DNA from: Histoplasma ohiense
Lineage: Eukaryota; Ascomycota; Eurotiomycetes; Onygenales; Ajellomycetaceae
Length of the DNA stretch: 64,000 nt
Direction of reading: 5' to 3'
NCBI GenBank assembly: GCA_017607445.1
Contig: JAEVHH010000003.1
Location: 2,728,001 to 2,792,000, forward strand
Shown here: positions 36,640-48,547 of the stretch, piece after piece
How positions within the stretch are numbered: the stretch's first letter is position 1
Layout: the number at the start of each line of letters is the position of its first letter
Position numbers and translations under genes: made by a program
Notes under the pieces: generated by a model
What the model was told of the DNA's origin: nothing
The model's database searches: none
The model's input: only the letters and a program-made list of their open reading frames with translations

Positions 36640-36913
36640 TGAGTTATCTGTGTGAAAATTATTTTTCAATCTTCATTCAGAAGAAGCTGTTCTGCTTCAG
36701 AATTATTAAACAAATCTTTTTTTTTTAAATTCAGCAATATCTTTTTTCATTCAGATTTTCAATCTTCTGTTTATTATAATTTCTTTCAGTATCAGCTGTA
36801 ATTATTGTTTTATCTGTGAGATCTGAAACAGTCATTGAACAGTCTGTGATCATCTCAAAAATAACTTGAATCACTGTAGATGACAGTATTATAACTTTCT
36901 CTTGAGTTAACAA
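36640..36913 (-). pseudogene. Small unrecognised coding relic
   Basis: A 60-codon open frame on the minus strand (MLTQEKVIILSSTVIQVIFE) continues past TGA codons to about 36640. It is acidic/polar. No domain is recognised. It may be an exon of a gene now unreadable. The flanks 36441-36640 and 36914-37418 show no gene I can support. Confidence 0.3.
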
Positions 36914-37418
36914 CAGTATAGAGCAACTGCATCTCTTGACTTCAATTGAAGATTAAAAGTGAGTATATATATTCAGATCATGATCTGTGTTTCAGAGAGT
37001 TGTGAAATAATCTTTTACAATTATTGTTGACACTCTGTTGTTTTTCTATTTGATATCTTCACAATCTGCAGCAGCTGCTGCTCTTGAAATCTGAAATCAA
37101 GAATGATGCAGCACAGAGTCAGATGACTGTATAAGAAGTCTACAACATTTTGAAGATGATTTCATTGAGTCATTCTCTTCACTGCTCACACAGTAGTCAT
37201 CATTCATATCATTGAAGTGTGTACTCAAGTCATCTGAGTTGAATAAGATTGTGTTGTCTTCAACACACTGTATGAGTTTTCTGAGAAGCTTTCAGTTCTG
37301 AGTATCAGAGATCTCACATCTCAATTGCACACAAGTCTTCTGTTGATGAGTCTGAAGTCAGCTGTTTAGCTCATTCTCATACTGCATTGAGCTTGATATA
37401 TCTTCTTCAAGGTGATCC

Positions 37419-37990
37419 ATGATAACCAGCACTTCAACAGCAATCATGGAGTGCATGGCACTGATACCAGCTCTATTTCAGTGTTGTCTCTTGAGTGAGA
37501 TAGAATGCACACCAGCAATGCCAGTGCTGGCTTCATTGCTTCCACCATTCACCTTGAGAGAGCAAGATATGAATGTAGCATGGCTAGAAGTATCTCATTT
37601 GATGAGAGATGTGAAGATGCTGCTGTCAACAACAAATCTGTCCATAGCACTGTCATCAGAGTCTACCACAATTGATGAATTGAAGAGTAGTATGTCATCA
37701 CTCTGACTGCTTCAGAGTCATTCTCATCTAGATGATGTGTTCTGATCTTTATTCTGATCCAACTCTGAGCTCAATAAGCCAGCCTGCAGAATCAAATCCA
37801 GTACAGATGTTGAAACACTGCTGCTGAAAGAAGACCTCATGTCAGTGCATCTGATCAAGCTGTATTCTACAGTGGTTGAAGAGTCTGATAAGAATTCATC
37901 AGCTTTCTCCTGACCTCTGTCCTCATCCTCATCAGATAAGTCTAGAAGGTGGGCTGGTATTAGAAATCAGTCTAATCAGATGAAATAAAA
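37419..37990 (+). pseudogene. Unrecognised coding relic, possibly gag-like
   Basis: A 95-codon open frame (MITSTSTAIMECMALI) continues in frame through TGA stops at 37704, 37731 and 37740 to about 37989, giving roughly 190 codons. It ends in a Ser-rich, basic segment (SSSSSDKSRR). The size and the basic tail would suit an N-terminal gag segment or a small nuclear protein, but there is no diagnostic motif. It lies upstream of another relic on the same strand. Confidence 0.35.
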
Positions 37991-38789
37991 GAAAGAAAGA
38001 GAAGAGAGAGTGAGAGTAAGATGACTATCTACTGAGAGAACTGTGTCTTTCATCATTCAAACATAGACTTGAGTATTCCATGTCTGCATCACTGAGGATG
38101 GAAATGCAGAGAGATGGATTGGAATCAGCTGCATCAAGTTCTGCAAAGAATTTGTCAAAATCATTCATGCAAGTATTCTCCACTCAGAACTGATCCTTGT
38201 GCTGATCTTTGAGAGAGAGAGAAGATAGAACATGCAGAAGACAACTGAAGAGAGAAGAATGAAGAGATAAAGAGTGAGAAAGTGTTTGAGAGTGAGTGAA
38301 AGATGCAGAGACTGTCTGAAGAGATTCAGATGTAGAGAGTGTAAAGTAAGAAGATTGTGATTGATGACTGACAGACACAGGCCTTGAAGAAGAGAGATAC
38401 ATGAAATTAGAGAGGGTCTGATGCTGATGAGCTTTGGAAGCTGTCAAAGAGAGATTGAAAGAGATATAGATGTTTCAGTCACTACACATGTTGATAGAAG
38501 AGATGATGAGCTCACTTTGAAGTTCATTGAAATAACAGCAGTGAATCCATGAGGGAAATGAAGAGTATTTATATACAGTTTCACTGATCTGACAATAACT
38601 TCATTCTCTCTGTTTCTTCACATAAGCCTCATCAGCCAGAAAAATCTACACTGTCAAAGAAAGTTGATGAGTGTCAGACTCTCTGAATCAAACATTGTCA
38701 GCCACTGGATCACAGCTGTCCACCCAATGCATGAACCACACATGGAACAGCAGAATGTAACTCAAGCAGATGTGAGTAGCAATCAGCCA
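37991..38789. other. Spacer between two plus-strand relics
   Basis: A GA-rich stretch with GAGAGA runs (37985-38030, 38205-38290). Minus-strand Ser/His-rich open frame 38184-38447 is a composition artefact of the same runs. It may contain introns of a gene joining the relics on either side. Confidence 0.35.
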
Positions 38790-40282
38790 CATTCATTGTC
38801 TGTCAGATAAATGCAGAAGTGACACCACAGCCTTCTTCTGTCTCAGTTCAATTTCACTTGAACAATTCAGACATAGAAGACATGAGAACCTTGGACAAAT
38901 TGAATGTGAATCTCTCAAAGAGAGTGAGAACAAACAGCACACAACAGCTGAGCACATATACAGCTGCAGCCTTGCTTACACAGCCACCTCACATCTTCAG
39001 CCTCTGCAACTTCCTCACATATCACATCATTCTTGCATCTATACATAGTGTACACAGTGCAAACATGCTCTGTATAGCCTGATGTGAGAATGATCAGACA
39101 ATGTGACTTCAGCTCACTCATGTACATATTGCAGAGATTTTCTGTCTGAGTTGATAGATCAGACTGCAAGATTGCCACATCAGAGCTGAAACTGAGATCC
39201 CTCAAAACCACAGACAGAAGAAAGGCTGGAAACACAGCATATGATTGATCACCCTCTATTGTTATTTCTGGTCCGACACATGGGCACCAGCAAATGACAA
39301 GTTGAAGAATGAGTTTGAAGAGTCAGAGAGAGAACAGCACTGACTCAGTGATGTCACAAATTGAAGCCAGCCACTCATCCATTCTCATGGAATCTCACTG
39401 AGATGAGGCATTTTTGCCATTGACTGCTGAGCAGAAGGCACATCAGAAGCAGCAGAGAGGGGATTACAGAGGAATCAGAGAATCATGTGTTGAATCAAAC
39501 TGTTTGATACAAAAAAGAGAATATTCTTTTTTTTCATGTTGAAGAGAGGGGGTTGATGAGAATGATGGTGGAAGATAGAGGCAATTGCATGCATCACTTT
39601 GATAGAGAGTGAAGTCACAGTAGCAGAAGTGGAGGAAGAAGTAAGGCAAAGACACATACAATATATATGAGATTCAATGTTGATGCCAATGCTGTAGAGG
39701 TCTTCACCACAATCATGCAAACAAAAATCAGAGTGACTGTATGATCAGATGACAACACAGCAGCAGTGGGTCAAGGAACATCACACTGAAAAAACTGAGA
39801 ATGAGTCAGAGAAACAATACAGCAGAGGCAGAGAAGAGCAGAAGAGAGCAATGAATAAAAAGAGAAAGAAGAGAAATAAGAACACAGAAGTGTGTGTGCA
39901 ACAGAGACAGTTGAAGCAGCTTTATATAGTTGCAATGAATGATATCAGCATGTCTCTCAGACTGAGTGATCAGTGCCATGTCTGAACAGAGCAGCATCAG
40001 ACTGCATTGAACAGTGCTAGACCACATGCAGATGGTGCTTGACTGAATTGAGTGTACAGCACTGTTTTCAGCCACAGACTTGCTGTTGCATTCTTTACTA
40101 CTCAATCTTTCAGCAATCTTTATCATCAATCTAATATCTCTCACAGTGAGAGTCATCTGCTCACAATGAATTATAGTTTTAAAACTATCTATAAAATGAT
40201 TAGTAAGATATTGTTACATCTGTTTTCATATAATATCATACACTCAAAAAGTATGATCAATGTTGTCTTCACTGCAATTTGA
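38790..40282 (+). pseudogene. Long unrecognised coding relic (about 490 codons)
   Basis: A single plus-strand frame can be followed for about 1.5 kb. It includes open pieces at 38819-39082, 39749-39985 and 40052-40282, all in register. I counted about twenty TGA stops but only two TAG. Readable segments include KKGWKHSI, FWSDTWAPANDKLKNEFEE, AEGTSEAAERGLQRNQRI, a Lys/Arg/Glu-rich stretch (REEQKRAMNKKRKKRNKN) suggesting a nuclear signal or coiled coil, and LKQLYIVAMNDISMSLRLS. No domain is recognised. The near absence of other stops and indels argues strongly that this was a real gene or transposon ORF. Confidence 0.5.
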
Positions 40283-41605
40283 AGAGTATTGAGAATAGAA
40301 CTCTGAAAGCAATATTTTTTCTCATCAATCTCTCAGACAAAACATACAAATATGATTTTGAGAAAAATGAGATTCTCAGACTTCTGATAATAATAGATCT
40401 CACAGATAGCTTCTATTTTTATATCAGTATCTACTATTATTAAAAAACATTACTTTGAATTTCATACTCTGCTTATTCATTTTTTTCATATGAGAGTGAA
40501 GATTGCACATCTTTCACACAGCACAGCAAACATTGAAATACTGTTTGTAATGATGAGCTCAGACTGCTTCTCACTTCACTACTCACTGCTTATATACTGC
40601 TTTGTGAACAGCAGCAGTTGTTGACATTGCTCTGTGATAAGAGATACTTTTATCATGAGTCATTTTTTTCATTGAGAGAAGAGAAAGAAATTGAGAAGTG
40701 AGAAGAGAGATATTAAGAAATGAAAGAGAATAAATACAAAAAATAGATATATAGATTTCAGAGAGAAAAAAACAGAGACTTATAATGATGAATTTACTAA
40801 ATAGAATCAATAAATCAATCAGTATTCATTCACAGAAAACATTGAGATATTCATATTACTTTTAATAATTAATATACTGCTACAGAATTATGATGAGTTG
40901 AAGAGAGAAGAGAGAAAGAACAAAGAAAAAGAAAAACATATATAAATATTAAATCAGAAAATTGTATATACAAATAATCTCTATAGCAATAAAGAAATGT
41001 GAGATGTAGTGACAGTGTGAAGAGTAACAATAGAAGATAGTTTATAGCATAGTGAAGATAATAGTAGTATATTATAGAGTGTAGTATAGTAGTGTAATGT
41101 AGTGTAGCTAATCATCAAAAAAGAAAAGAAAGAGAAAGAAGATGTGTGAAATACATATATCAATATATATATATATATAAAAATAGCAGTAGTAAGAGTA
41201 TAATGGAAAAAGATAAGAATAAATGAAGATAATAAGAAAATAATAAACAAGTGTATTACAATTGTCTTTTTTTTTTATAAGAGCTGTTCTCAGTGATTGT
41301 ATAGATTACTTACTAGTAGATAATTGCATTTCTGTATTGTAAGTGCTGTTTGTTGATAGCAGTGTATTGATTGCATTCTCTAGATAGCTTGTATATACAT
41401 TGTTATTGATTTCTTAATGAGATGGAATTGATGAATTCTTTGATTATTAGAGATTGTGTGCAGAGAAGCAAAAAGAATTTCTTTTCTCTTGAAGATTTCT
41501 CTTCTTTTTTAACTTAATCATCATTAAATTTCTTGCTCTCTTGTTGTGATTTTTTCATTTCTAATTTAAAAATTTTTAAATTTTTATATCATTGATTCTC
41601 TCTCC
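40283..41605. other. AT-rich spacer with simple repeats
   Basis: No gene is seen. An (AT)n run lies at about 41163-41179, with A/G-rich stretches at 40670-40960 and TAGTGTAGTATAG-like low-complexity repeats at 41040-41110. A T8 run lies near 41268. Confidence 0.6.
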
Positions 41606-41619
41606 TCTCTCTTTTTATT

Positions 41620-42008
41620 TCCCCAGTGGCCGAATGGGTAATGCGGCCACCAGGTAGCGCCTTGATGTGGGGACTCAAGATGTGTGGGTTTGAAACTCAC
41701 AGAGGACAACATTATATTCAGAGTCAACTTCTCAGCTTCTAAAATAATGAGATGTGAACTTGTCAAGTAGATATCTTCAGATGAATCTACTATCTGATTT
41801 AGCTTATTATTTCTGAGCTGAAAATCTGTATTGTATGTATCAAATTCTGTCTTTCATTAATTTTCCTATGTTCTTGTTATATTCTTGGTGCTGTTCAACA
41901 CTAAGCATTTCTCCAGTATAACCAACTCTTGTCTGTATTTAACATCACACAAGGACTCATCATAAGCGCTGCTTGCATACAAGTATAATGGAAGAATAAT
42001 AATAATAA
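41620..42008 (+). mobile_element. tRNA-derived SINE with AAT tail
   Basis: A 389-bp element flanked by a perfect 14-bp target duplication (TCTCTCTTTTTATT at 41606-41619 and 42009-42022). The head carries Pol III promoter boxes: A box TGGCCGAATGGG at 41627-41638 and B box GGTTTGAAACT at 41688-41698, with a T-arm that still pairs (GTGGG/CTCAC). The acceptor stem does not pair, so it is not a working tRNA gene. The body is unrelated to tRNA and the 3' end is an (AAT)n tail. The last 40 bases before the tail resemble the 3' end of LINE-1 on the other strand (42134-42165). Confidence 0.88.
41627..41698 (+). promoter_or_regulatory. Internal Pol III promoter (A and B boxes) of the SINE
   Basis: The A box matches the TRGYNNANNNGG consensus exactly and the B box matches GGTTCGANNC apart from C-to-T at its CpG. 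The spacing of about 50 bases is in the normal range. Confidence 0.72.
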
Positions 42009-42114
42009 TCTCTCTTTTTATTGAAATGAGCTCTTTTGAATATTCTGATTTAAGTAAGTTGTTTTCTCACTGATGCTTATTGTGTATTATTGCTGGTGTT
42101 TCTTGTCAGTGGTG

Positions 42115-42134
42115 TTATTATTATTATTATTATT
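42115..42134 (-). repeat. (AAT)n tail of LINE-1
   Basis: Twenty bases of (TTA)n on the plus strand mark the 3' terminus of the minus-strand LINE. It is preceded on the minus strand by TATAATTGAAG, which also precedes the SINE tail (TATAATGGAAG). Confidence 0.8.
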
Positions 42135-42576
42135 CTTCAATTATAGATGCATGCAGTCAGTGACTATGACATCTATCTGAAACACTTCAGAATTTTTCAA
42201 CTCAAGAATAATTTAATATACAAAGACAATTTAAAACATGCATTATCAGAATTCCAGCCCAGAATCAAACAACTATTCAAACTATTCAATCAAAGAAATC
42301 AAAATCAAAAGAATGTCAGTAAGTCAACACAACTTAGTTTGAAAACAAAAGAAATAAACATTGTAAAAGACAGCTTTATTATAACAAGAAAAAGAAAAAT
42401 CACTGACAACAACTATAACATCAACAAAAAACAAACCAAACTTTTCAAAACAAATTAAAACTGATCATAAACAATTTAAGAGAGACTTCAAAGCAAAATG
42501 AAAAGAAAGACTAAAAGAAAAATCAAAATAAATCAAATTGAAAATCTGATCTCAATATTTTTAACAGACAATTCAT

Positions 42577-45500
42577 TCAAACTCTTGTAGCAATATTTAA
42601 TTCTTTCAAATATTCAATTAAAAACTTGTTTCCAGTTTCTGTATTGAATAACAGATTCAAATTTAATTGTTTCAATTCAAACTTCTTTCTCAGTTTCAAT
42701 CTCAATTCTGAATACTTTGCACAAAGTAACAGAAGATGCTCTGAATTTTCATATAACTGACAATCTAAACATAGACTACTTAAATCATCTCTAAACTTTG
42801 TTAAATATGATTTGAAGTAACCATGTCCAAGCTTTAACTGCATTATTGTAGCAAAAAGTTTCTTTTTACACTTTATTGAACAAGTTTTCCACTTTGGCTT
42901 TGTTTCAAATCTGGAGTAATGCATACTTTTTCTTTGCATAAGCCAGATATCTTGCCATTTTTGCAAACATTATTCTCTTATTTTTCTCTTAATAAAAGCC
43001 CATGTTACAATTCTTTGAAAGCAGATTTCTAATTCAGTTGCTTTTTTTGCAGCTCTATCAGCCATTTCATTGTCATATATACCCATGTGAGCAGGCACCC
43101 AGTGAAGATGAATAGAACAATTGAATGAGATTTTTCTTTGAATATTTTGAAGACTTTTCAAAATCAGCTCTAGCATTGACTGTCCACTGCTGATTTTATT
43201 ACTTTGAAGTCTTTTAAGCCCTGCTTGACTATCAGAGAATATTCAAATATGCTCAAATCTTTTCCATTGTTCAATCTTCATTTCAATCAATTTGAAAGCT
43301 CTTGAAATTGCAAATAATTCAGCATTAAAAACTTCTGACTCTTTTCCAATTTGCCAAGAATCAAGAATATAGTTTTTATCATTTTCTGAATATGCTATTT
43401 CAGCTTCAAGATTGCCTGTTTTCTCACATTTTGAGTCATCAGTGTATATAAGAATTGCTTTATTTTTCATTTGTTTCAAAAGCTTTAAATGTTCTTGAGT
43501 CTGATCTTCTTTTGAAAGTTGACTAACATTTAAATCAACAAGATTATCAAGACTTTTCTTCCAAGGAGAGAGATTTTCAATAGCTATTCTCTCTACATTT
43601 AAACTAGAGAAACAGTTCTTAACCATTGAGCAAATTCTAAATAGCTGAGATGGTATTCTTCTTCTTTGTAAAGAACTTGAATTTTCAGATAAATCAGTTT
43701 CATTCCAATCAAGATAAAGTTCCCAATCTAATTCTAATTCATTTGATTCATTTGAAAAAGAACTTGAAACTCTCTTTCTAATAGAATGATGTGAATATAG
43801 CTTCATAATTCTGAGAGTATAATTCATACAGATTTTATCAAATCTCACTTGTGGTGGAGAAATAGAGGCTTCAATTTCCATAGCTTTAATTGAAGTAGTT
43901 TTGAATACTTCTAAGATCTTTCTTAAAGCTAAGTTTTGAAGTTTTTGAAATCTTTCTATAAAGTGTTTTTGACCTCTCCACCACACCTGAACTGCATAAT
44001 CTGAAACAGAGGTCACACAGGCAATATATAATTGTCTCATTGCTTGAAATATCAGACCTCTTTCAGTATTTGAAAGTCTCAATATACTGTTTAAAATTCT
44101 TTCAGCATTTGCAGTTTTTATTTGCACATGAGATTTAAAATTCAATTGAGAATCTAACCAAACATCAAGCCATCTAACTGAGTTTTTAGATTTAATTGAA
44201 TGATTTAAAAGCTTAACTTCAGTATCTTTTTCTCTGAAATTTGGATAAAAGTGAATTAATTCAGTTTTATTCATATCAAAAACAATGTTTTTTGATTTTG
44301 CTTTTTCAATCATTTCAGTTGCTGCTTGCTCAATCAAATTGCAGTTATTCACAATTGATTCTGAGCTTACAACTAGGCCTAAATCATCCACATAGCTTGG
44401 AGTTCTCACCATAATTGCCATTTGTCTATCAATAAATAGAAACTTGACAAATATAGCAAACAAAATGGGTGAGACTGGGGAACCCTGAGGAACTCCTATC
44501 TCAATATCTGTTATATCTTATCTCATTCCATCAAAAAGCAACTGGATAGTTCTTTTTGACATGAAACAGATAACCCACTTAATGAGAGACTTTGGCATTC
44601 TCAGTTCTATCAAAGTATTGATCATTTGAGAAAGTGAAACACAATCAAATGCATCTTTTATATCAATAAACATTGCAGTTGTAACCATTTTTTCATTCTT
44701 TGCAAGTTGAATATCATGAACTACAGAGAGAACTGCATCAATTGCTGAGTTTTGCTTTCTACTTCCCATTTGATCATCATATAATAGATCAGTAGTAGCA
44801 GATAGAAAAGACAATCTAGTGGCAATTATCTTTTCCAGAATTTTTCCCAGGCAATTCAGCAGAGATATCACTTTATAAGATTTAGAAATAGTTGGTTTTC
44901 TATTGGGTTTTGAAAGAATAACTCCAACAGCATGCATCCAGCACTTAGAATGATACCCATATTTCAAAAGATTTGAGAATAATTCAAAGAGCTCATCTTT
45001 TAGTACTGAATAAAGCTCTTGAATTATTAAATGATTTATAGTATCAGCTCCTGCTGCTGTGACCTTTGAAGATGAAAAAATAGCTGTCTTTAATTCATCT
45101 TCAGTTAAGTCAGGCCATTCCCATTTCTTATCATGTTCATATTCATTATCTTCTTGCAAAGAACAAATCTCAGTTGAATTATTTGATGATAGAAATAATA
45201 TTCTCATAAAAGCTTGACATTTATCTTCAAATGAGCTAGCTATAATTTCCTCATTCTGGAAATTATAAGTTAATGTTGGTAGCTTAGACATTGTTTTTGA
45301 CTTAGTATATCTAAAAGCTTTGAAGATCTCTTTCCCCTGAGCATTTTCTAGAAAGTTATTCCAACAATCAGTCTTTGCCTTTTTAATTGTTGAGAAATAA
45401 TCATTTCTAATATTCTTTAAATACTTAAATGGAACAAGATCTTCTTTTCAATCTTTTTTAACTCTAGCTAAATGTCTTCTTTTATTTGAAATCTCATCAT

Positions 45501-46497
45501 TCCACCAAGGCTTAGAGAATTCAGAGACTCTTTTCAATGGAATATATTTCTTTATACTTGAAAGAATAATCTCAGTGATTAAATTTGCTCTGTCTTCAAG
45601 CATTTTATCTGTAAGATTTGTATCTGATTTCCAATAAAGAGTTTCTCTATTCTCTAATTTCAACTTTTCAATCATTCTTTTCACTTCTGTCCACTGAGCT
45701 TTTTCAAAGTTGTATTGATTTGAATATAATGGGTTTTGAACTGTTTGATTACTATCCAATTCCATATCAACTTGAATTATCTCATGACCAGTGGCAGCAT
45801 CATTTGTTTCATTTGAGTCAATATACCAATTAAAATGTTTATCCTCATATAGATTCTTAGAGAAAAAACATAGATCTATAATTGATTTCTGTCTCAAACC
45901 TGGCTTGTGAAAAGTGGGAATGTCTTGCTCATTTATCAACTCTAGTTTGTTTAACAGTGCCCATTCAACTAGTTTTTCAGCTCTAATTGATTGAGTTCTT
46001 TCTGAATTCCACCAAGAGTGATGAGCATTGAAATCCCCCATGATTATTGAATTCTTTTCTGGTTTCAACTGCATTAAACATCTATCAAATGTCCAAGTTC
46101 TATTGTTTTCTCTCAGTGATCTTTCATTGTAGATATTGACTAATTGAATATTTTCAAACTGTTTTTTCATATCCACAATGTCACCAACAAGAATATCAGA
46201 GTCAGATATCAAATCATATCTCAGATTGAATTGAAATCTAGAATTCTTTCTAGCATAAATTGCCACTCTAACTCTAATATCTGTTTTCTCTGGTAGAAAA
46301 CAATAGTATGCTGGATGAGATACACTATACATTTGATCAGCATCAAGTCTGGGTTCTTGAATAAGAACAAAGTCTGCTTTTTGCTCATAGCCAATTTGTA
46401 AACAGGAATAAAGACATGGATTTATTCTGTTCACATTATTTTGAATAAATTTGATTTTTGTAGAACTTTTAACATTTTTTTGATGTTTTTCCTGCAT
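42577..46497 (-). pseudogene. LINE-1 ORF2: endonuclease, RT, RNase H (four stops)
   Basis: One frame of 1307 codons including the final stop (46497 to 42577), no indel, broken by TGA (45448), TAA (44518), TGA (43243) and TAA (42970). An APE-like endonuclease occupies roughly residues 1-230 (FIQNNVNRINP near the start, GDFNAHHSWWNS near residue 145, SIIDLCFFS). RT follows at about residues 420-720 with DIKDAFDCVS, the QGSPVSPILF block and YVDD (near 44395). RNase H has IFSDSQAGLKRLQSN and HWVPAHMGIYDNEMAD (near 43080-43240). The C-terminus ends with a knuckle-like CLDC...H...C (near 42740). All catalytic signatures I checked are intact, so four nonsense changes alone separate it from a complete protein. 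Confidence 0.9.
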
Positions 46498-46527
46498 TAT
46501 ATAAGACTGTTGAATGGTTTTTTATCT

Positions 46528-48066
46528 TTATTCAGAGTCAGATAATAGACTAAATCTATTATTCACAACTTCAACAGCTATCATATCTTGCATATGTGTA
46601 TCTCTCATTTGTGTTTGAATGGGAGTCTTTGGTGACTTTTGTACTTTCATTTTTTGTTTTTCAGGAGATTCAGATACAACAGAATTAGAGATCTGAGAAT
46701 TTCTTCTTTTTTGACTGCCACTATTTTTCATATTAGCAGAGACAGAAGTATCAGTTTGTATTACTGATTTTACTGATTTTTCTGACTTAGAAGCAAACAC
46801 ACATTCTTTCGAATTTGCAAAATGAGGCTCTTTGCAATTGGCACATTTTGCAACAGACTTAGAGTGCTCACATATAACTTCTTTTTTTAAACAAAATTGA
46901 CAACTGTGTTCAGCAGTTTTGTGAGATTGAGCACAAATTTGACATTTCACATTTCTTCTACAGAGATTTGCAAAATGACCATATTTCTGACAATTTGAAC
47001 ATTGAGTGTGAGCTTTTAAATTTTCTCTTGTATCTTTAAACTCATATGTTCTCATTCTCATACCAGCAATTCTTACAAATGAGATTTTAGATTGTTCAAA
47101 TGAATCAGTTATAATTAATACTGAAGCATTTTGTCTGTTTTCTCTTTGTTCCTCATTATTCAACCAAATTGGTAATTTTTTTAATTTGATTGAATTAAAA
47201 TCTTCAATCTCATGTTGAAGCTGAACCAGCCCATCATCATGATTGAAGATTGCTGTTGGTATGTCATGAAGAACAAATTTTCCCCATTTCTCATCTCTTT
47301 CCACTGAAATTTCAGTTTTCAAGAGAGATTCTATCACTGGTGCCCAAATATGTTGATTTTGCACCAGGAAGTTGGAGTTGAACTCAGGCATGGTTGTCAG
47401 AATTATAGAATTACCCAGAAAAGAGCTTTCAACTGATGCTACAACTGATTTGTATATTTCAGTTTCAGATATAGAGTTCAATGCATGATTAATCTCATTT
47501 CTTATTTGAAAAATAAGACTTGCATTTGACAGCATTTTTTGCTCAAAAACTTTTTTGTTAAAGATTTTAACAATCAGTCTTTGAGCTTTTGATTGAAGAA
47601 GTCTTTCTTCTTTCAGCTCTTTTCTTGATTTTTCTAATTTTTGTGCACTCAAAGTATCAGGATTTTTTGTAGCCTGATTCAGAGCTCTTTTCTCAATAGA
47701 TGTGTTTTTCTTTGAAGAGTAAGAGGAGGAAAGTGTGGAGGAAACTGCTGCAGCCTGAGCATAAGTTTTTGTTTCTATTTTTTGCTCAGATTTTTGAAAA
47801 GAATTTAACATTTTAGTTTCAAAGACTTTCTCAAGTTTTGAAGAGATTCCTAGTTTGTATTTGAGAATCTCATTCAACTGTCTTGCTTGAATCAAAAGTA
47901 TCTGAAGCACTTCAGTATTCTTTTCCTCCATGCATTGATTTTTCAAAAACTTAGCAGCTTTTTCAAAATTCTCAACCTCTTGCATCTGATCTTGATATTT
48001 CTTTTTTCTTTTCTTTAGAAACTCAATTTCAGAAATCTCTTCAGAAAACACATCTCTCTTCATCAT
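46528..48066 (-). CDS. LINE-1 ORF1, nucleic-acid-binding protein with CCHC knuckles
   Basis: An intact 512-codon frame. The N-terminus is charged and coiled-coil-like (about residues 1-190, Glu/Lys rich with QLNEILKYKLGI). A globular middle is followed by zinc knuckles at about residues 355-425: CSNCQKYGHFANLC, then CQICAQSHKTAEHSC and CANCKEPHFANSKEC. The C-terminus is Ser/Lys rich and disordered. Tad1-clade ORF1 proteins bind element RNA to form the retrotransposition particle. The stop lies 30 bases before the ORF2 start, an arrangement that would need reinitiation or separate entry. No premature stop is present, which is rare in this window. Confidence 0.9.
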   Translation of the reverse strand: MMKRDVFSEEISEIEFLKKRKKKYQDQMQEVENFEKAAKFLKNQCMEEKNTEVLQILLIQARQLNEILKYKLGISSKLEKVFETKMLNSFQKSEQKIETKTYAQAAAVSSTLSSSYSSKKNTSIEKRALNQATKNPDTLSAQKLEKSRKELKEERLLQSKAQRLIVKIFNKKVFEQKMLSNASLIFQIRNEINHALNSISETEIYKSVVASVESSFLGNSIILTTMPEFNSNFLVQNQHIWAPVIESLLKTEISVERDEKWGKFVLHDIPTAIFNHDDGLVQLQHEIEDFNSIKLKKLPIWLNNEEQRENRQNASVLIITDSFEQSKISFVRIAGMRMRTYEFKDTRENLKAHTQCSNCQKYGHFANLCRRNVKCQICAQSHKTAEHSCQFCLKKEVICEHSKSVAKCANCKEPHFANSKECVFASKSEKSVKSVIQTDTSVSANMKNSGSQKRRNSQISNSVVSESPEKQKMKVQKSPKTPIQTQMRDTHMQDMIAVEVVNNRFSLLSDSE

Positions 48067-48452
48067 ATTGATAGATACAGATGATTTGATTGTGTTTCAG
48101 TCTATTTTTCCTACTAGTAATAGTAACTAGATCAAGTTTTTCAAGAGAACTTAACAAACTGAAACTGATTTTTAAAGATAAATCAGTTAAATCTTCACAA
48201 ATTGAGTGCTACAAATATAAGGAAGGGGAGAACTAATGACTTCAATTTGAATAAGTCAAGATTGAAGTATCAGTTTTTGATAGAAAAACTGATAAAAAAG
48301 ACTCAGCTTTTTGAAGAGAAGCTGTTAAAACTAGCTATTTATATTCTTTACTGTAAAAATTTCCCCACACAACAAGTGTGCAGCTCAATTAACTCAGCAG
48401 AGGTATATAAAAGCAAATTAACAAGTATTAATGAAAGCTCTTCAGCCACTAA

Positions 48453-48547
48453 ACAAAGTTAAAGAAATATGACTTTGGGCAAGACTTCACTGTTTTATTA
48501 ACTCAGAGCTAAAACAGTGAAAACACTCTATTTCTTTCAAACTTTGT
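48453..48547. repeat. Imperfect hairpin, probable LINE-1 5' UTR
   Basis: A perfect 10-bp inner stem (CACTGTTTTA at 48488-48497 with TAAAACAGTG at 48510-48519) sits inside an outer inverted repeat of about 17 bp (ACAAAGTT.AAAGAAATA with its complement ending near 48547). Confidence 0.65.

Noticed and set aside
9428..40282. An alternative genetic code in which TGA is read as Trp
   Set aside because: TGA also sits at clear Arg positions (CGA origin), LINE-1 ORF1 uses TGG normally and ends in TAA, and LTR pairs directly show C-to-T changes. Mutation explains the TGAs.
41620..41705. A functional tRNA gene (Leu/Ser-like)
   Set aside because: A and B boxes and T-arm are present but the acceptor stem does not pair, and the unit is bounded by a 14-bp target duplication as part of a SINE.
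42147..42458. 103-codon plus-strand ORF, apparently preceded by an intron-like GTAAGT...TATAG
   Set aside because: It lies antisense within the 3' UTR of LINE-1, the proposed upstream exon does not join in phase, and the sequence next to it is the shared SINE/LINE tail.
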